Source: Mesorhizobium sp. LHD-90 (GTDB lineage: Bacteria; Pseudomonadota; Alphaproteobacteria; Rhizobiales; Rhizobiaceae). From it: a stretch of DNA of 64,000 nt. The DNA lies in assembly GCF_030929505.1 (NCBI RefSeq), contig NZ_JAVFVV010000001.1, positions 186,001 through 250,000 on the forward strand. Direction: 5' to 3'. Shown here one piece after another: positions 46,607-56,433 of this stretch (positions within the stretch are counted from its first letter, which is position 1; each line of letters starts with the position of its first letter). The translations under genes were made by a program, and so were the position numbers. The notes beneath the pieces are model-generated. The model had not been told where the DNA came from. It saw only the letters and a list, made by a program, of their open reading frames with translations, and did not search any database.

Positions 46607-47256
46607 AGTGGTCCTCCAAACTGGCACGCCAACGTAGTTGAAGCAGAGAACGATGTCTTCTCCGGTTCTCCGGCGCGCGCTAAGCGCCATTTCGGGCAAA
46701 TGGCATACCGATGAGACATGCATCAATATCCGCGGCCGGAGCATGTATCTCTAGCACGCCATCGACAGTGCCGGCGCCGAATGCTGACTCAGTGAGCAGC
46801 GTGACGTGCTTTGTTCGCGCTGATGGGATCGTGGGATGCCGGGATGGACGGTGTTAGACTGCAACTCGCTGGGCTGCCTTTGCTCGCTGCGCTCATATTG
46901 TCCTTTTCGTCAGCCAAGCATGGGCTGTCATGCGTGCGTGGACCGCGTGGAAGCGAACGGCGGCCCACGATCCTGAGCGTGCGGAACCGTTTCGCGGCAG
47001 TCGAACGGCGATATCGGGGTGGGAAGCTGACTGGCTGGTTCTGGCGGCTGCACCGGGAAAGCGGGCATTCATCTGGCAAGGAAGCTTCGACGGCAACGCG
47101 CCCGATATCGGCCGTCTAGGTGATCGTTGCTATTGGTCGAAAGCGGACATTGTTGGTGGCCATTCTGAAAGTCGCAGCTGCGCCGATTGCCGACAATGGC
47201 TGACCCGAACCGGACCTTGATGAGACAGAGCCCGGAATTGGAGCCGTTGGCTGTCG
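46607..47256. other. 650-bp stretch with no confident gene
   Basis: Several open frames of 60-100 codons exist on both strands, but none has a recognised domain, signal or consistent ribosome-binding site. Base composition is a little lower in GC than neighbouring operons. It may hold decayed sequence of an accessory insertion that includes the DUF1254 genes. No tRNA or repeat boundary was identified. Confidence 0.35.
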
Positions 47257-48786
47257 CTACGCCAGTTGCACCCCCGGCGGCGTCCATGAACCCTCAAGGA
47301 TTTCCGCCTTCGGCCAATAAGCACGAACGTAAAGGGAGAAGTCACCCTTCGGCGCGGGGAGCCAATTGGCGCGCTGGACAGGATCGCTGGGCTCCTCGGC
47401 TTGCACGTAGATGGTCAGTGAACCGTCAGGATTGGATTTGAGATCCTTGTTCTTGGTGCCGACCGAGAAGCGGTTGATCGAATTGGCAACAAAAAAATGG
47501 TGCTCGTTGTAGATGGACAGTGACCAGAAACCGTTGACCGGCGGGGTCGCGTCTTTCGCGAACGTTACGGTGTAGCGGTTTGAGCTGTTCAGCCGCTGGC
47601 CGTCAGCGTCGAGGTCCTGGTAGAAGTACTTGGTCTCATTCGGCGAGTTGACGAGGATATTGGACTTTGCGACCGCGGTGCGTGTGTAGTAGTCCGCCCC
47701 GAACGCGGCTTCGTTGGAGATCGTGCTCCAGTTATGCGGCAGTTGCTGGCCGTAGTTGCGGAACTGGAACAGCGGCGTGACGAGCTTTTCCTCGGCCTCC
47801 GTCGCGCCCTCGATCATCGCCTGCTTCAGCTTGGGATCGTCCTTGGCGGCAGCGACGACGGCAAGCACCTGGGCATAGCGCGCCTCCTCGCCGGGCAGCG
47901 GCGGCGCATCGGCGAGAACGATCGGCAACTCGTCGACGAACTTTTCCGGGAATACCCAACGTGTTTCCGCTTCGCCCTGCGGCGGCGCAGGCAGCTTGGG
48001 AATATTGGCCCAATCAATGGATTTCATTTTGCCGTCGTATTCGGCCACCGGATACGTCATCACTTCGGTCAGGACGCCCTGGATCGCCTTCTTGTCCTCG
48101 GGCGTGTCGTCCAGAAAGATGCGAGGGGCAATGAAGCCGGTGTTGCTGGGCGAGCGGAATACCTGGGTGATGCCCTTTGGAACCTCGCCCTGCCAATCCG
48201 GCCCGACCAGCAGATAGAATCCGGGCGTCGAGCCGTACATCTTGCCGATCTGGACGAAGCTGTCGGTGCGCAGGTCGACCGCTTGGTAAACCCAGAATCG
48301 ATCGCCGAAATCGGGCACCTGGACCACCACAGGCGAGATGTCGAGCGCCAGCGACGCCACGCCATACACGACGTCCTGATTGGGACAGGCAACCGCTCGC
48401 TCGGCCGGATCGACATAGTCTGTCAGCATGGTGACCACATTCAGCGGCGGCTGCGGCAGGGACCCGGCAATGGCCGGCTCCTTCAGCGGCGTAAAGGCAA
48501 GCCGGCGATTGTAGATGTTCACCATCGCCCACGCCCAGAAATAGGCGTCTCGGCCCACGTGGCGCGCGTATTCCTCGGTGATCTTGACCCGAGTGTCGGG
48601 CGCGGGCGGCATGGCGCGCGCCCAGTTCGGAGACGGCGGAACCGGAACGGCCGGGGGCTGCACCTCCGCCTGCGCGGTCTCGATCGAAAGCGTGGCGCCG
48701 ACGGCGGACGCAACGGCGAAAACCGCTCCGGACAAAAGAAGCTCGCGACGGGAGGCGCCCCCTGTTTTTGTGTGCTGAATGGTCAT
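47257..48786 (-). CDS. DUF1254/DUF1214 domain-containing exported protein
   Basis: Protein of 509 residues. An N-terminal Tat-like signal (ASRRELLLSGAVFAVASAVGATL) is followed by the DUF1254 domain (about residues 60-250, with VPDFGDRFWVYQAVDLRTDSF and DFYLLVGPDWQGEVP-like FYLLVGPDWQGEVP) and a C-terminal DUF1214 domain (GFWSLSIYNEHHFFV, SIYNEHHF, and the terminal YWPKAEILEGSWTPP). The family is widespread but biochemically uncharacterised. It is a tandem paralogue of the next gene, in the same direction with about 50 bp between. Confidence 0.88.
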   Translation of the reverse strand: MTIQHTKTGGASRRELLLSGAVFAVASAVGATLSIETAQAEVQPPAVPVPPSPNWARAMPPAPDTRVKITEEYARHVGRDAYFWAWAMVNIYNRRLAFTPLKEPAIAGSLPQPPLNVVTMLTDYVDPAERAVACPNQDVVYGVASLALDISPVVVQVPDFGDRFWVYQAVDLRTDSFVQIGKMYGSTPGFYLLVGPDWQGEVPKGITQVFRSPSNTGFIAPRIFLDDTPEDKKAIQGVLTEVMTYPVAEYDGKMKSIDWANIPKLPAPPQGEAETRWVFPEKFVDELPIVLADAPPLPGEEARYAQVLAVVAAAKDDPKLKQAMIEGATEAEEKLVTPLFQFRNYGQQLPHNWSTISNEAAFGADYYTRTAVAKSNILVNSPNETKYFYQDLDADGQRLNSSNRYTVTFAKDATPPVNGFWSLSIYNEHHFFVANSINRFSVGTKNKDLKSNPDGSLTIYVQAEEPSDPVQRANWLPAPKGDFSLYVRAYWPKAEILEGSWTPPGVQLA

Positions 48787-48835
48787 CGATTGCTCCCTGG
48801 AATGACGGATCTCGTATTGGGGTCGGGCGGTCGCG

Positions 48836-50401
48836 TCACTGCATCTTCACGATATCGTCCGGAATCCAGCTCTGGTCGTAGAACGGCATCGTGGCCCCAT
48901 AGAGACGCAGCGCCAGCATGAATCCCTCACCCGGATTGGTCCTGATCCAGTTCGACTCCGGCTTGCCGGACGGCAGTTGCGGTCCGAAGTAGAGATCGTA
49001 GGAACCGTCGGCGTTCTGCGCGATTTTGCTCATCGAGTTGATCGACGGGAAAGGCTGGCCGTTTTCGATCATGGACCCGTCGGCCGGCTTGTAAGCCGTG
49101 ACTGACCAGAACAGGGCCGCCGGAACGTTGGCCGGCAGGTGCAGGCGATATGTCCTGTCACCGACGAAGTAGTCGCCGTCGGCATCCTTGACCGCAGCTG
49201 GATAACGCGCGCCGATCCCCGGCGCATTGACGTTCATGTAGGGAGCGGAAGAGTAGGCGCCTGTAAAGAACGTCGATTGCACATCGAGGTTCAGGTAGCC
49301 GTTGCTGAAGAATTTGTCGTCGACGCCGGCGTACGCGTTGAACCACTGACGTTTGCCCGGATAGTACAGCCTGCCCTGGAAATGGTCGGGACTTACGACA
49401 AGCGCGTCCGCAATTCTCGGTGCAACCTGCGCCGCTTTTTCGAGGATCTGCCGATGGCGTGCGTCGGGCTTGAAGGGCTGGCCCTTGACGATGCCGATCG
49501 AGGCCATCATGCCCCGCAGGAAGGGATCGACGGAGGCGACCGGCTCGTACTCGATGAACTGCGCCAGCCTGTCGAAGAAGGTCGCGTCGCGAGGGTACAT
49601 CATGTTCAGCGGCACGCCCGAGGCGTCGGGGAACTGCATCTTCTTCCATTCGCTGGGAATACCGGCGCGCAGTGGATAGATCAGCGTCTGTTCGATATGG
49701 GCGACAGCCTGGGCCGTCTCCGGACCGTTCGGGCCCTTCGTCATGGGTGCACGCCAGAACAGGAAAACGTTGTAGGTCGGCGAGCGGAAGGTGTTGTAGC
49801 CGCTCGGGACAGGCCCGTCGTAGTCCGGCGGCAGCAGCAGATAGACGCCACCCTGGCCCTTGTCCGGTCCGCCGATGCCCACGTCGGTGAGCGCCCGCTG
49901 CCAGAAGTCCGTCAACATGCCGATCAGGCCGGGCGGCGCGACGACCACGAGCGGGCCGTCCTTCTTCAGGTCGAGATAGCTCTGGGCGTAGATCACGTCG
50001 GCGTTTGGCGTCGGGATGATCGCCTTGGCATCCATCCGCTTCTTCCAGACGGGCAGGATGTTATGGCCGGAGCCGAACTTGGCCTCCGAGCCATCGCGGA
50101 TCGCGAGCATGTTCACGGCCGGAAGCCCGCTGAGATAAACCTGTACCGCCCGCTGGAAGTAGAGTTCGTCCAGCAGAAGCGTTCTCGTTTCCTCCGTCGG
50201 ATAGCCATTGGGGAACGGGGCGTTGGCGAGATTATCCCAGCGCGCGTCTTGTGCGAGAGCGGGAGCCAAAACCGCAGCCACGGCGAAAGATCCGACTGCT
50301 ATTGTTCTCACCAGCTTCCTGGCGGCGTCGTGAGCGGGCCCGAAGGCAGGAAAATAAGTCACCATCTCTCTCATCCTCATTGCCTGGCGTCGATTCAACA
50401 T
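48836..50401 (-). CDS. DUF1254/DUF1214 domain-containing exported protein (paralogue)
   Basis: Protein of 521 residues with a hydrophobic signal near residues 30-48 (IAVGSFAVAAVLAPALAQ). DUF1254 features: VIYAQSYLDLKKDGPLVVVAPPGLIGMLTDFWQRAL and YLLLPPDYDGPVPSGY; DUF1214 features: SVTAYKPADGSMIENGQPFPSINSMSKI and the C-terminal WIPDDIVKMQ. It shares domain order with the gene downstream, but N-terminal sequence and size differ, so this is not a recent duplicate. A 3' fragment of an outer-membrane protein gene lies just upstream. Confidence 0.88.
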   Translation of the reverse strand: MLNRRQAMRMREMVTYFPAFGPAHDAARKLVRTIAVGSFAVAAVLAPALAQDARWDNLANAPFPNGYPTEETRTLLLDELYFQRAVQVYLSGLPAVNMLAIRDGSEAKFGSGHNILPVWKKRMDAKAIIPTPNADVIYAQSYLDLKKDGPLVVVAPPGLIGMLTDFWQRALTDVGIGGPDKGQGGVYLLLPPDYDGPVPSGYNTFRSPTYNVFLFWRAPMTKGPNGPETAQAVAHIEQTLIYPLRAGIPSEWKKMQFPDASGVPLNMMYPRDATFFDRLAQFIEYEPVASVDPFLRGMMASIGIVKGQPFKPDARHRQILEKAAQVAPRIADALVVSPDHFQGRLYYPGKRQWFNAYAGVDDKFFSNGYLNLDVQSTFFTGAYSSAPYMNVNAPGIGARYPAAVKDADGDYFVGDRTYRLHLPANVPAALFWSVTAYKPADGSMIENGQPFPSINSMSKIAQNADGSYDLYFGPQLPSGKPESNWIRTNPGEGFMLALRLYGATMPFYDQSWIPDDIVKMQ

Positions 50402-50425
50402 CGGATTTCGTTCCTCTATATGCCG

Positions 50426-50640
50426 CTACTTTCCGAGCGCGAACTGAAAATTTATCCCTGCAAAAATCTGCCATCCGGGATTGCCCGCGCCTTCCGACCA
50501 GACCGTGTATTGGGGTTCAATGAAGGCGTTGGCCGTAACCTTGTCGTTGATCTGAAAGACTTTGCCGATGTCTAACCCGACATGCTCCCAGTTATGGACA
50601 TTGTGGCTAACGTCCGCAACGGGGTCGAATGCCGCCATTT
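50426..50640 (-). pseudogene. 3' remnant of an outer-membrane (porin-like) protein gene
   Basis: The last about 60 codons before the TAG encode [28 protein letters not shown] ... and a C-terminal [12 protein letters not shown], with alternating hydrophobic residues and terminal phenylalanines typical of an outer-membrane beta-barrel strand. Upstream of about 50640 the sequence loses this character and no start or signal peptide can be made. Full-length versions often neighbour DUF1254 genes, so this seems to be a 5'-deleted relic. Confidence 0.55.
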
Positions 50641-51350
50641 TCGTGTCGCAAGATTCCCCAACACAAGCGGCAATGGCTCGACCGAATGAGGCCGGAAATG
50701 GCGGGATAAGGACAGCAATCCTGACCCAAAGGTCACTTGGTGGCCAAAGGGCCATTTGGCGTGGCAATCGACTAGCCGAACCCACCGAACCGTAGCGGGA
50801 TGTTCCGTCGTGAATGCGCTGTTGCCTTTGCGACATTTTCGATGTCGCAGCCGGGGATAGTTTGGCACCCCGCCCGAACGCGCGCATGACAGAGCAGGAA
50901 ATCTTTCGTTTTCTTCAATGGCTTGCGGGGTCAGCTCGGAAAATGATCATGTTTCTTTGTCCCCTCCCATTCCGCCTCCTGCATAATCAGCCGCAGTTTC
51001 TCCCGCGGGGACGCCGATCATGACGGTGGTTTGCGGGGAGGAGCCGGCGTCTTGGAGAGAGCGGCTAACGTGGCCGCGAAGGCCGGGGGCTGTCCCAAGA
51101 GTTCCCACATACACAACCTGGAGTATGTCTGCCAGTACGCAACTTGATCGCAGGTGAGAGCCGTAAGGCGATGGTTGATCGTAGCGGAACGGGATGGCGA
51201 AAGCACGCGCCGGACGGGCGGCCGCAAGGTCGCAGATTATTTACTAGATGAGCGATCGAACGGCCGCCCGTCTTCCCGACTTCTCCCTCCGAGGCAGGGA
51301 GTTCAACGGCCAGGGCGATTTCGCAGCGTGGCGACGGGGAAGCGCGCCGA
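50641..51350. other. accessory intergenic region without a convincing gene
   Basis: About 700 bp upstream of the outer-membrane remnant and downstream boundary of the repeat block. Short frames occur (one of 69 codons at 51018-51227 on the minus strand), but none has recognisable features. No terminator or promoter was assigned with confidence. Confidence 0.35.
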
Positions 51351-51566
51351 CTTCCCCTCCCCTTGAGGGGGTGAGGAATGGTCCGCGAAGCGGACGAAAA
51401 GCCAACGATTTGGCTTTTCGAATGACGAACGCCCGGAGCCATAGAGGAGGGCTGGCGGGGGAGGGGTCATAGCGGCCACGCTCCGACGCAAAGCAACGTT
51501 GGCGTTTGGCCGCAGCGACCCCTCCCGGCCGCTTCGCGGCCACCCTCCCCTCAAGGGGGAGGGGAA
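51351..51566. repeat. mosaic palindromic repeat region upstream of hisC
   Basis: Outer imperfect inverted repeats: left cttcccctccccttgagggg (51351-51370) and right accctcccctcaaggg (51542-51558 region). Internal palindromes include gtccgcgaagcggac (51381-51395), aaaagccaa...ttggctttt (51397-51418) and ggccgcttcgcggcc (51527-51541). From memory, such mosaic elements are common between genes in mesorhizobia. Confidence 0.8.
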
Positions 51567-51649
51567 AGCGCTCCACCCCTCGACAACTCCGCCTCCCCCC
51601 TGATATTCCGCGTGCGGCCCCGCCCGAGCCATCAGCCGGAAAACCAAGC

Positions 51650-52756
51650 ATGACCGCCGACCAGAACCGCCCGCAGCCGAAACCCGGCATTCTCGACATC
51701 GAAGCCTATGTGCCGGGCAAGAGCGCCGCGCCGGCCGGGGTCGCCAGGGTGCACAAGCTCTCCTCCAACGAGAACCCGCTCGGCGCCTCGCCGGCGGCGA
51801 TCGCGGCGGTGAAGAGGGTTGCGGAGAAGCTGGAGTTCTATCCGGACGGCTCGGCAGCGCGGCTGCGCGAGGCGATCGGCGCCGCGCATGGGCTCAATCC
51901 CGCCAACATCGTCTGCTCCAACGGATCGGACGAGATCATCGGGCTGCTGGCGCAGACCTATTTGTCGCCGGGCGACGAGGGGATTTTCACCGAGCACGGT
52001 TTCCTGGTCTACAAGATCTACATCCAGGCCGCCGGCGCGGTGCCGGTGGTGGCAGCCGAGACCGCCGAGACGGCCAATGTCGACGCCATCCTGGCGCTGG
52101 TGACGCCGCGCACGAAAATCGTGTTCCTGGCCAACCCCAACAACCCGACCGGCACCTACATCCCCTTCGACGAGGTCAAGCGGCTGCATGCCGGCCTGCC
52201 GAAAAACGTGCTGCTGGTGGTCGACGCGGCCTATGCCGAATATGTGCGCCGCAACGACTACGAATCTGGCATCGAGCTGGTCTCGGCCTTCGAGAACGTG
52301 GTGATGACCCGCACCTTCTCCAAGATCCACGGGCTGGGCGGGGCGCGCATCGGCTGGGCCTATTGCCCGACCCATATCGCCGATGCGCTGAACCGCGTGC
52401 GTGGGCCGTTCAACGTCAACGCGGCGGCGATCGAGGCCGGCGTGGCGGCGATGGGCGACCGCGCCCATGTGGACCGCACCGTCGCCCACAACACCCACTG
52501 GCTGGAGTGGCTGACGGCGGAGTTGTCGAAACTCGGCCTGCGGGTGACGCCCAGCGTCGGCAATTTCGTGCTCATCCATTTCCCGGACGACGCCAAGCAT
52601 TCGGCGGCGGCGGCCGACGACTGTCTCTCGGCGCGCGGCTACATCTTGCGCCGCGTCGCCGGCTACGGTTTTCCCAATGCACTGCGCATGACGGTCGGCA
52701 CCGAGGAGGCAAACCGTGGCGTGGTCGCCTCGCTCGCCGAATTCTTGAAGAATTGA
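51650..52756 (+). CDS. hisC: histidinol-phosphate aminotransferase
   Basis: PLP-dependent class I/II aminotransferase of the HisC group, 368 residues. The PLP lysine is in [19 protein letters not shown], and [41 protein letters not shown] and DAAYAEYVR are HisC-type motifs. HisC-like enzymes next to tyrA may act as imidazole acetol-phosphate or aromatic aminotransferases; the gene is immediately followed by tyrA (8 bp gap), so a role in tyrosine/phenylalanine or histidine synthesis is possible. An upstream in-frame extension is in a repeat region and was rejected. Confidence 0.9.
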   Translation: MTADQNRPQPKPGILDIEAYVPGKSAAPAGVARVHKLSSNENPLGASPAAIAAVKRVAEKLEFYPDGSAARLREAIGAAHGLNPANIVCSNGSDEIIGLLAQTYLSPGDEGIFTEHGFLVYKIYIQAAGAVPVVAAETAETANVDAILALVTPRTKIVFLANPNNPTGTYIPFDEVKRLHAGLPKNVLLVVDAAYAEYVRRNDYESGIELVSAFENVVMTRTFSKIHGLGGARIGWAYCPTHIADALNRVRGPFNVNAAAIEAGVAAMGDRAHVDRTVAHNTHWLEWLTAELSKLGLRVTPSVGNFVLIHFPDDAKHSAAAADDCLSARGYILRRVAGYGFPNALRMTVGTEEANRGVVASLAEFLKN

Positions 52757-52764
52757 GCCGGAAA

Positions 52765-53691
52765 ATGCCGCTCTTCGACAAAATCGCCCTGGTGGGCATC
52801 GGCCTGATCGGCTCGTCGCTGGCGCGCGTCATCCGCCGCGAGGGGCTTGCCGGCCATATCGCGGTCGCGACGCGCAGCGCCTCCACGCTGAAGCGGGCGG
52901 AAGAACTCGGGCTGGGCGACAGCTATCTTGCCGACCTGGGTGAAGCGGTCGCCGACGCGGATCTCGTCATCGTGTCGGTGCCGGTAGGCTCCTCCGGCAA
53001 AGTGGCGGAGGAGATCGCGCCGCGCTTGAAGAAGGGCGCTATCGTCACCGATGTCGGCTCGACCAAACGTTCGGTGATCGCGCAGATGCAGCCGCATATT
53101 CCCGCCGGCGTGCATTTCATCCCCGGCCATCCGCTGGCCGGCACGGAAAAATCCGGCCCGGACGCCGGCTTTGCCGAGCTGTTCGAGAACCGCTGGTGCA
53201 TCTTCACGCCGCTGCCCGGCACCGATCCGGCGGCGCTGGAAAAACTCTCCGAATTCTGGCGGCGCTGCGGCTCCAACATCGACACGATGGACCCGGAGCA
53301 TCACGACATGGTGCTGGCGATCGTCTCGCACCTGCCACACATCATCGCCTACAACATCGTCGGCACCGCCGACGACCTGGAGACGGTGACCAAATCCGAG
53401 GTGATCAAATACGCGGCCTCGGGTTTTCGCGATTTCACCCGCCTCGCCGCGTCCGATCCGACCATGTGGCGGGACGTCTGCCTGCACAACAAGGACGCCA
53501 TCCTGGAAATGCTGGCGCGCTTTTCCGAGGATCTGGCGCTGCTGCAGCGGGCGATCCGCTGGGGCGAGGGCGAAAAGCTGTTCGAGATATTTACCCGCAC
53601 CCGCGGCGTGCGGCGCTCGATCATCGAGGCGGGACAGGAGGTCGACGTACCCGATTTCGGCCGCCAGGCGGTGGAGCATCCACCTCGGTAG
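52765..53691 (+). CDS. tyrA: prephenate/arogenate (cyclohexadienyl) dehydrogenase
   Basis: NAD(P)-dependent oxidoreductase of tyrosine biosynthesis, 308 residues. The nucleotide motif is ALVGIGLIGSSLARVI near the start, and the prephenate site residues are in FIPGHPLAGTEKSGPDAG and LENRWCIFTPLPGT-like NRWCIFTPLPGT. The C-terminal helical domain has DPEHHDMVLAIVSHLPHIIAY and SGFRDFTRLAASDPTMWRDV. The start directly follows hisC (8 bp), so they are one operon. Frames overlapping upstream are shadows of hisC. The regulatory domain is not present. Confidence 0.94.
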   Translation: MPLFDKIALVGIGLIGSSLARVIRREGLAGHIAVATRSASTLKRAEELGLGDSYLADLGEAVADADLVIVSVPVGSSGKVAEEIAPRLKKGAIVTDVGSTKRSVIAQMQPHIPAGVHFIPGHPLAGTEKSGPDAGFAELFENRWCIFTPLPGTDPAALEKLSEFWRRCGSNIDTMDPEHHDMVLAIVSHLPHIIAYNIVGTADDLETVTKSEVIKYAASGFRDFTRLAASDPTMWRDVCLHNKDAILEMLARFSEDLALLQRAIRWGEGEKLFEIFTRTRGVRRSIIEAGQEVDVPDFGRQAVEHPPR

Positions 53692-53695
53692 ATGG

Positions 53696-54682
53696 TCAAT
53701 CCACCGGCTTTATCTTGCCCAGCGGGATGAAGCTCAGCGTCACCTCGCCCTTGGTGATGCGCATCGGCAGCGACGGCTTGCTGCCGAAAAAAGCGAGGCC
53801 GGCGAATCCCTGCTTGATCTTGTCTTCCTGCTCCGGAAACACCTGCGACAGCGATACCGCCAGCGCCTTGGGGTCGCTAATCGCCACCTTCAGGTCGGCG
53901 TCGATAAGCCCGTCCAGGTCGATGGAGAACGGCCCGGACAGTTTCAGGGCGCCCTTGTCGCCGAGCTGCAGGGTCAGGTCGCGGACGATGCCGGAACGGC
54001 CGCGCAGCTTTAGCGGACCGCGCTCGGCCAGCAGCGCCACGCCGTCCTTGACCGACAGGTCGGCCTCGCCCGACAGCGACGGCACGTTGCGTCCCGCCAC
54101 AAGCGATGGGTCGATCACCAGCCCGCCGAAGCGGCCGGCGACGTCGAGATCGGCCTCGTTCGGCCGCATATGCGCCTCGAACGTGTCGGCGGTCACCAGT
54201 TGCGCGCGCTCGTCCATGCCGAGCCTGAGCTTCGAACCCTCCAGCGAGACGCGCTCGGGCAATGCCGTGGTCAGCCGCATGCTGGCGCGCAGCGCCCGCC
54301 AGTCCAGGGCGATCTGGCCGCCGGGTGCGGAAATGGTGGCGGGGCTGTCGAGTTCGGCCACCAGCCGCATTGGGTCGTAGATCTGCCCTGCGGAGCGGAA
54401 CGCGCCGGCCGCGACGGTCAGCGCCTCGGCCGGCCGCGCGAAGGCGACGCGATCGCAATAGAGACCGATGCGGAACGGATAGCCGCGCGCCGTCGGATTG
54501 ATGCATTCGGCCTTCACGCCGCGCTCCTCCAGCCTGGCGAGCGTGGCCAGCGTCTGCGCCTCGATCTTGCGGGCGAGCCAGAACCAGCCCGCGGTGTAGC
54601 CGCCGGCGACAATGGCGATGACGACGCCCAGCCAGAAGATCCGGCGGCCGTAGCGCCCGTTGGGGCGGGATGGTTCGTGCAT
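53696..54682 (-). CDS. DUF2125 domain-containing protein
   Basis: Membrane-anchored protein of 328 residues: an N-terminal helix (RIFWLGVVIAIVAGGYTAGWFWL, about 15-38) and a beta-rich periplasmic domain matching DUF2125 (GVKAECINPTARGYPFRIGLYCDRVAFARPAEALTVAAGAFRSAGQIYDP). The role is unknown; the family is common in Rhizobiales. It is convergent with tyrA (4 bp between stop codons) and divergent from the GGCT gene. Confidence 0.88.
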   Translation of the reverse strand: MHEPSRPNGRYGRRIFWLGVVIAIVAGGYTAGWFWLARKIEAQTLATLARLEERGVKAECINPTARGYPFRIGLYCDRVAFARPAEALTVAAGAFRSAGQIYDPMRLVAELDSPATISAPGGQIALDWRALRASMRLTTALPERVSLEGSKLRLGMDERAQLVTADTFEAHMRPNEADLDVAGRFGGLVIDPSLVAGRNVPSLSGEADLSVKDGVALLAERGPLKLRGRSGIVRDLTLQLGDKGALKLSGPFSIDLDGLIDADLKVAISDPKALAVSLSQVFPEQEDKIKQGFAGLAFFGSKPSLPMRITKGEVTLSFIPLGKIKPVD

Positions 54683-54801
54683 TCTGTCTTCCGGTCGGCT
54701 TCTACGGTCGTCCTGCGCTTTGCTGTTTCCCCGGACGGCGAGACTCGTCTAGGACTGCGGCGGCGGGCGACCCCCTCGTAGCATGGACTTGGCTTGGCGA
54801 T

Positions 54802-55377
54802 ATGGGCGATTTTTGGGTTTTCGGCTACGGTTCTTTGATCTGGCGGCCGGGTTTTGCCCATACCGAAACGGAAAGGGCGCGGCTCTTCGGCTACCGGCGC
54901 TCGCTCTGTGTGCATTCGCATGTGCATCGCGGCACGCCGCAACGCCCGGGCCTGGTGTTGGGCCTCGATCGCGGCGGCTCCTGCGTCGGCCTGGCTTTTC
55001 GCGTTCCCGAGGAGCTGCGCGACGAAGCGATGGCCTATCTGCGCGAGCGCGAGTTGGTGACCAATGTCTACCTAGAGCGCGTGCTGCCGGTGCGGCTGGA
55101 CGGCGGCGATGTCGTGCAGGCGGTGTGCTACGTCGTCGACCGGATGCATCCGCAATATGCCGGCAACCTCGGCGAGGCGGAAGCCGCCGCGATCGTGCTC
55201 GGCGCGGTCGGGCAGTCGGGCCGCAACGAGGATTATGTGCTGAGCACGGTGGAGCATCTTGCCGCGCTCGGCATTCGCGACCATTGGATGGAGGATGTCG
55301 CCACGCGCGTGCGCGAGGCCGAGGCCGAGGCCGCTGGCCCAATGATCCGGCTCGAACCGCATGGCAAATCGGCGTGA
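54802..55377 (+). CDS. ChaC-like gamma-glutamylcyclotransferase
   Basis: Gamma-glutamylcyclotransferase fold of 191 residues from MGDFWVFGYGSLIWRPGF, with the family's substrate-pocket YGSL motif. The ChaC group releases 5-oxoproline from glutathione; the catalytic Glu is probably in YLRERELVTNVY. Supporting segments are CVHSHVHRGTPQRPGLVLGLDRGGSC and SGRNEDYVLSTVEHLAALGI. A longer open frame exists upstream, but this ATG gives the conserved N-terminus. It might influence glutathione pools along with gloB elsewhere in the window, but no operon link is seen. Confidence 0.9.
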   Translation: MGDFWVFGYGSLIWRPGFAHTETERARLFGYRRSLCVHSHVHRGTPQRPGLVLGLDRGGSCVGLAFRVPEELRDEAMAYLRERELVTNVYLERVLPVRLDGGDVVQAVCYVVDRMHPQYAGNLGEAEAAAIVLGAVGQSGRNEDYVLSTVEHLAALGIRDHWMEDVATRVREAEAEAAGPMIRLEPHGKSA

Positions 55378-55461
55378 TAGGCTTTGCCCAGCGAGGCCTC
55401 GCGCCTTAGCTTTGTCGCGAAGACCCTCCCATCCGACCGCATCCCATCAAGGAACACATCC

Positions 55462-56409
55462 ATGCAGAAACGCAAACTCGGCCGCACCGGCCTCGACATC
55501 GTGCCGCTGGTGCTCGGCGGCAACGTGTTCGGCTGGACCGCCGACGAGAAGACGTCGTTCGAGATTCTCGACCGGTTCCTCGCGGCCGGCCTCAACGCCA
55601 TCGACACCGCCGATGCCTACTCGACCTGGGTACCGGGCAATTCCGGCGGCGAGTCGGAGACCATCATCGGCAAGTGGATGAAGAGCCGTGGCAACCGCGA
55701 CAGCGTGGTCCTGATCACCAAGGTCGGCTCCGACATGGGGCAGGGCAAGAAGGACCTGTCCGCCGCCTATATCGAGAAGGCGATCGAGGCCTCGCTGCGG
55801 CGGCTGCAGACCGACGCGATCGACCTCTATTTCTCGCATTGGCCGGACCCGACCGTGCCTTACGAGGAAACGCTCGGCGCCTACGAGAAGCTGCTGAAAA
55901 AGGGAAAAATCCGCCATATCGGCGCGTCCAATCTCGACGCTGCGCAATTGTCGGACGCGCTGAACGTCGCTAGGGAAAAAGGCCTGCCGCCCTACGAGGT
56001 GCTGCAGCCGGAATACAATCTCTACGATCGCTCCTCCTATGACGGTCCGTTGCGCGACCTCTGCATGGGAGAGGGGCTCGGCGTCATCACCTATTTCAGC
56101 CTCGCCAAGGGTTTTCTGAGCGGCAAATACCGCAGCGAGGCCGACCTCGGCAAAAGCGCGCGCGGCGGCGGCATCAAGCATTATCTCGATGCGCGCGGCA
56201 TGCGCATTCTGGCCGCGCTCGACGCGGTGTCGGCGCGCCATTCGGCCAGGCAGGCGGAAGTCGCTCTAGCCTGGGTCATCGCCCGGCAAGGGGTTACCGC
56301 GCCCATCGCCAGCGCCACCAGCGTCGAGCAGGTGGACAGTCTCGCCAAGGCGGCCTCGCTCGCCCTTTCGCCTGAGGATATCGCGGAGCTCGATCGGGCG
56401 AGCGCTTGA
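55462..56409 (+). CDS. aldo/keto reductase
   Basis: NADPH-dependent TIM-barrel oxidoreductase of 315 residues, beginning MQKRKLGRTGLDIVPLVLGGNVFGW. The catalytic residues are Asp and Tyr in DTADAYSTW, Lys in LITKVGSDMG and His in DLYFSHWPDP. Cofactor residues are in the C-terminal APIASATSVEQVDSLAKAAS segment. Family members reduce or oxidise diverse carbonyl compounds, so the substrate is not known. The frame is open further upstream but the conserved start is clear. SD GGAA is 8 bp upstream. Confidence 0.92.
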   Translation: MQKRKLGRTGLDIVPLVLGGNVFGWTADEKTSFEILDRFLAAGLNAIDTADAYSTWVPGNSGGESETIIGKWMKSRGNRDSVVLITKVGSDMGQGKKDLSAAYIEKAIEASLRRLQTDAIDLYFSHWPDPTVPYEETLGAYEKLLKKGKIRHIGASNLDAAQLSDALNVAREKGLPPYEVLQPEYNLYDRSSYDGPLRDLCMGEGLGVITYFSLAKGFLSGKYRSEADLGKSARGGGIKHYLDARGMRILAALDAVSARHSARQAEVALAWVIARQGVTAPIASATSVEQVDSLAKAASLALSPEDIAELDRASA

Positions 56410-56433
56410 GATTTCGCGGATCGGTGGCGAGTC

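Noticed and set aside
46930-47220. 96-codon plus-strand ORF before the DUF1254 gene
   Set aside because: Neither length nor sequence character supports a gene, and another frame of similar length overlaps it.
51018-51227. 69-codon minus-strand ORF in the accessory region
   Set aside because: No recognisable motif, no clear start signal and compositionally unlike neighbouring genes.
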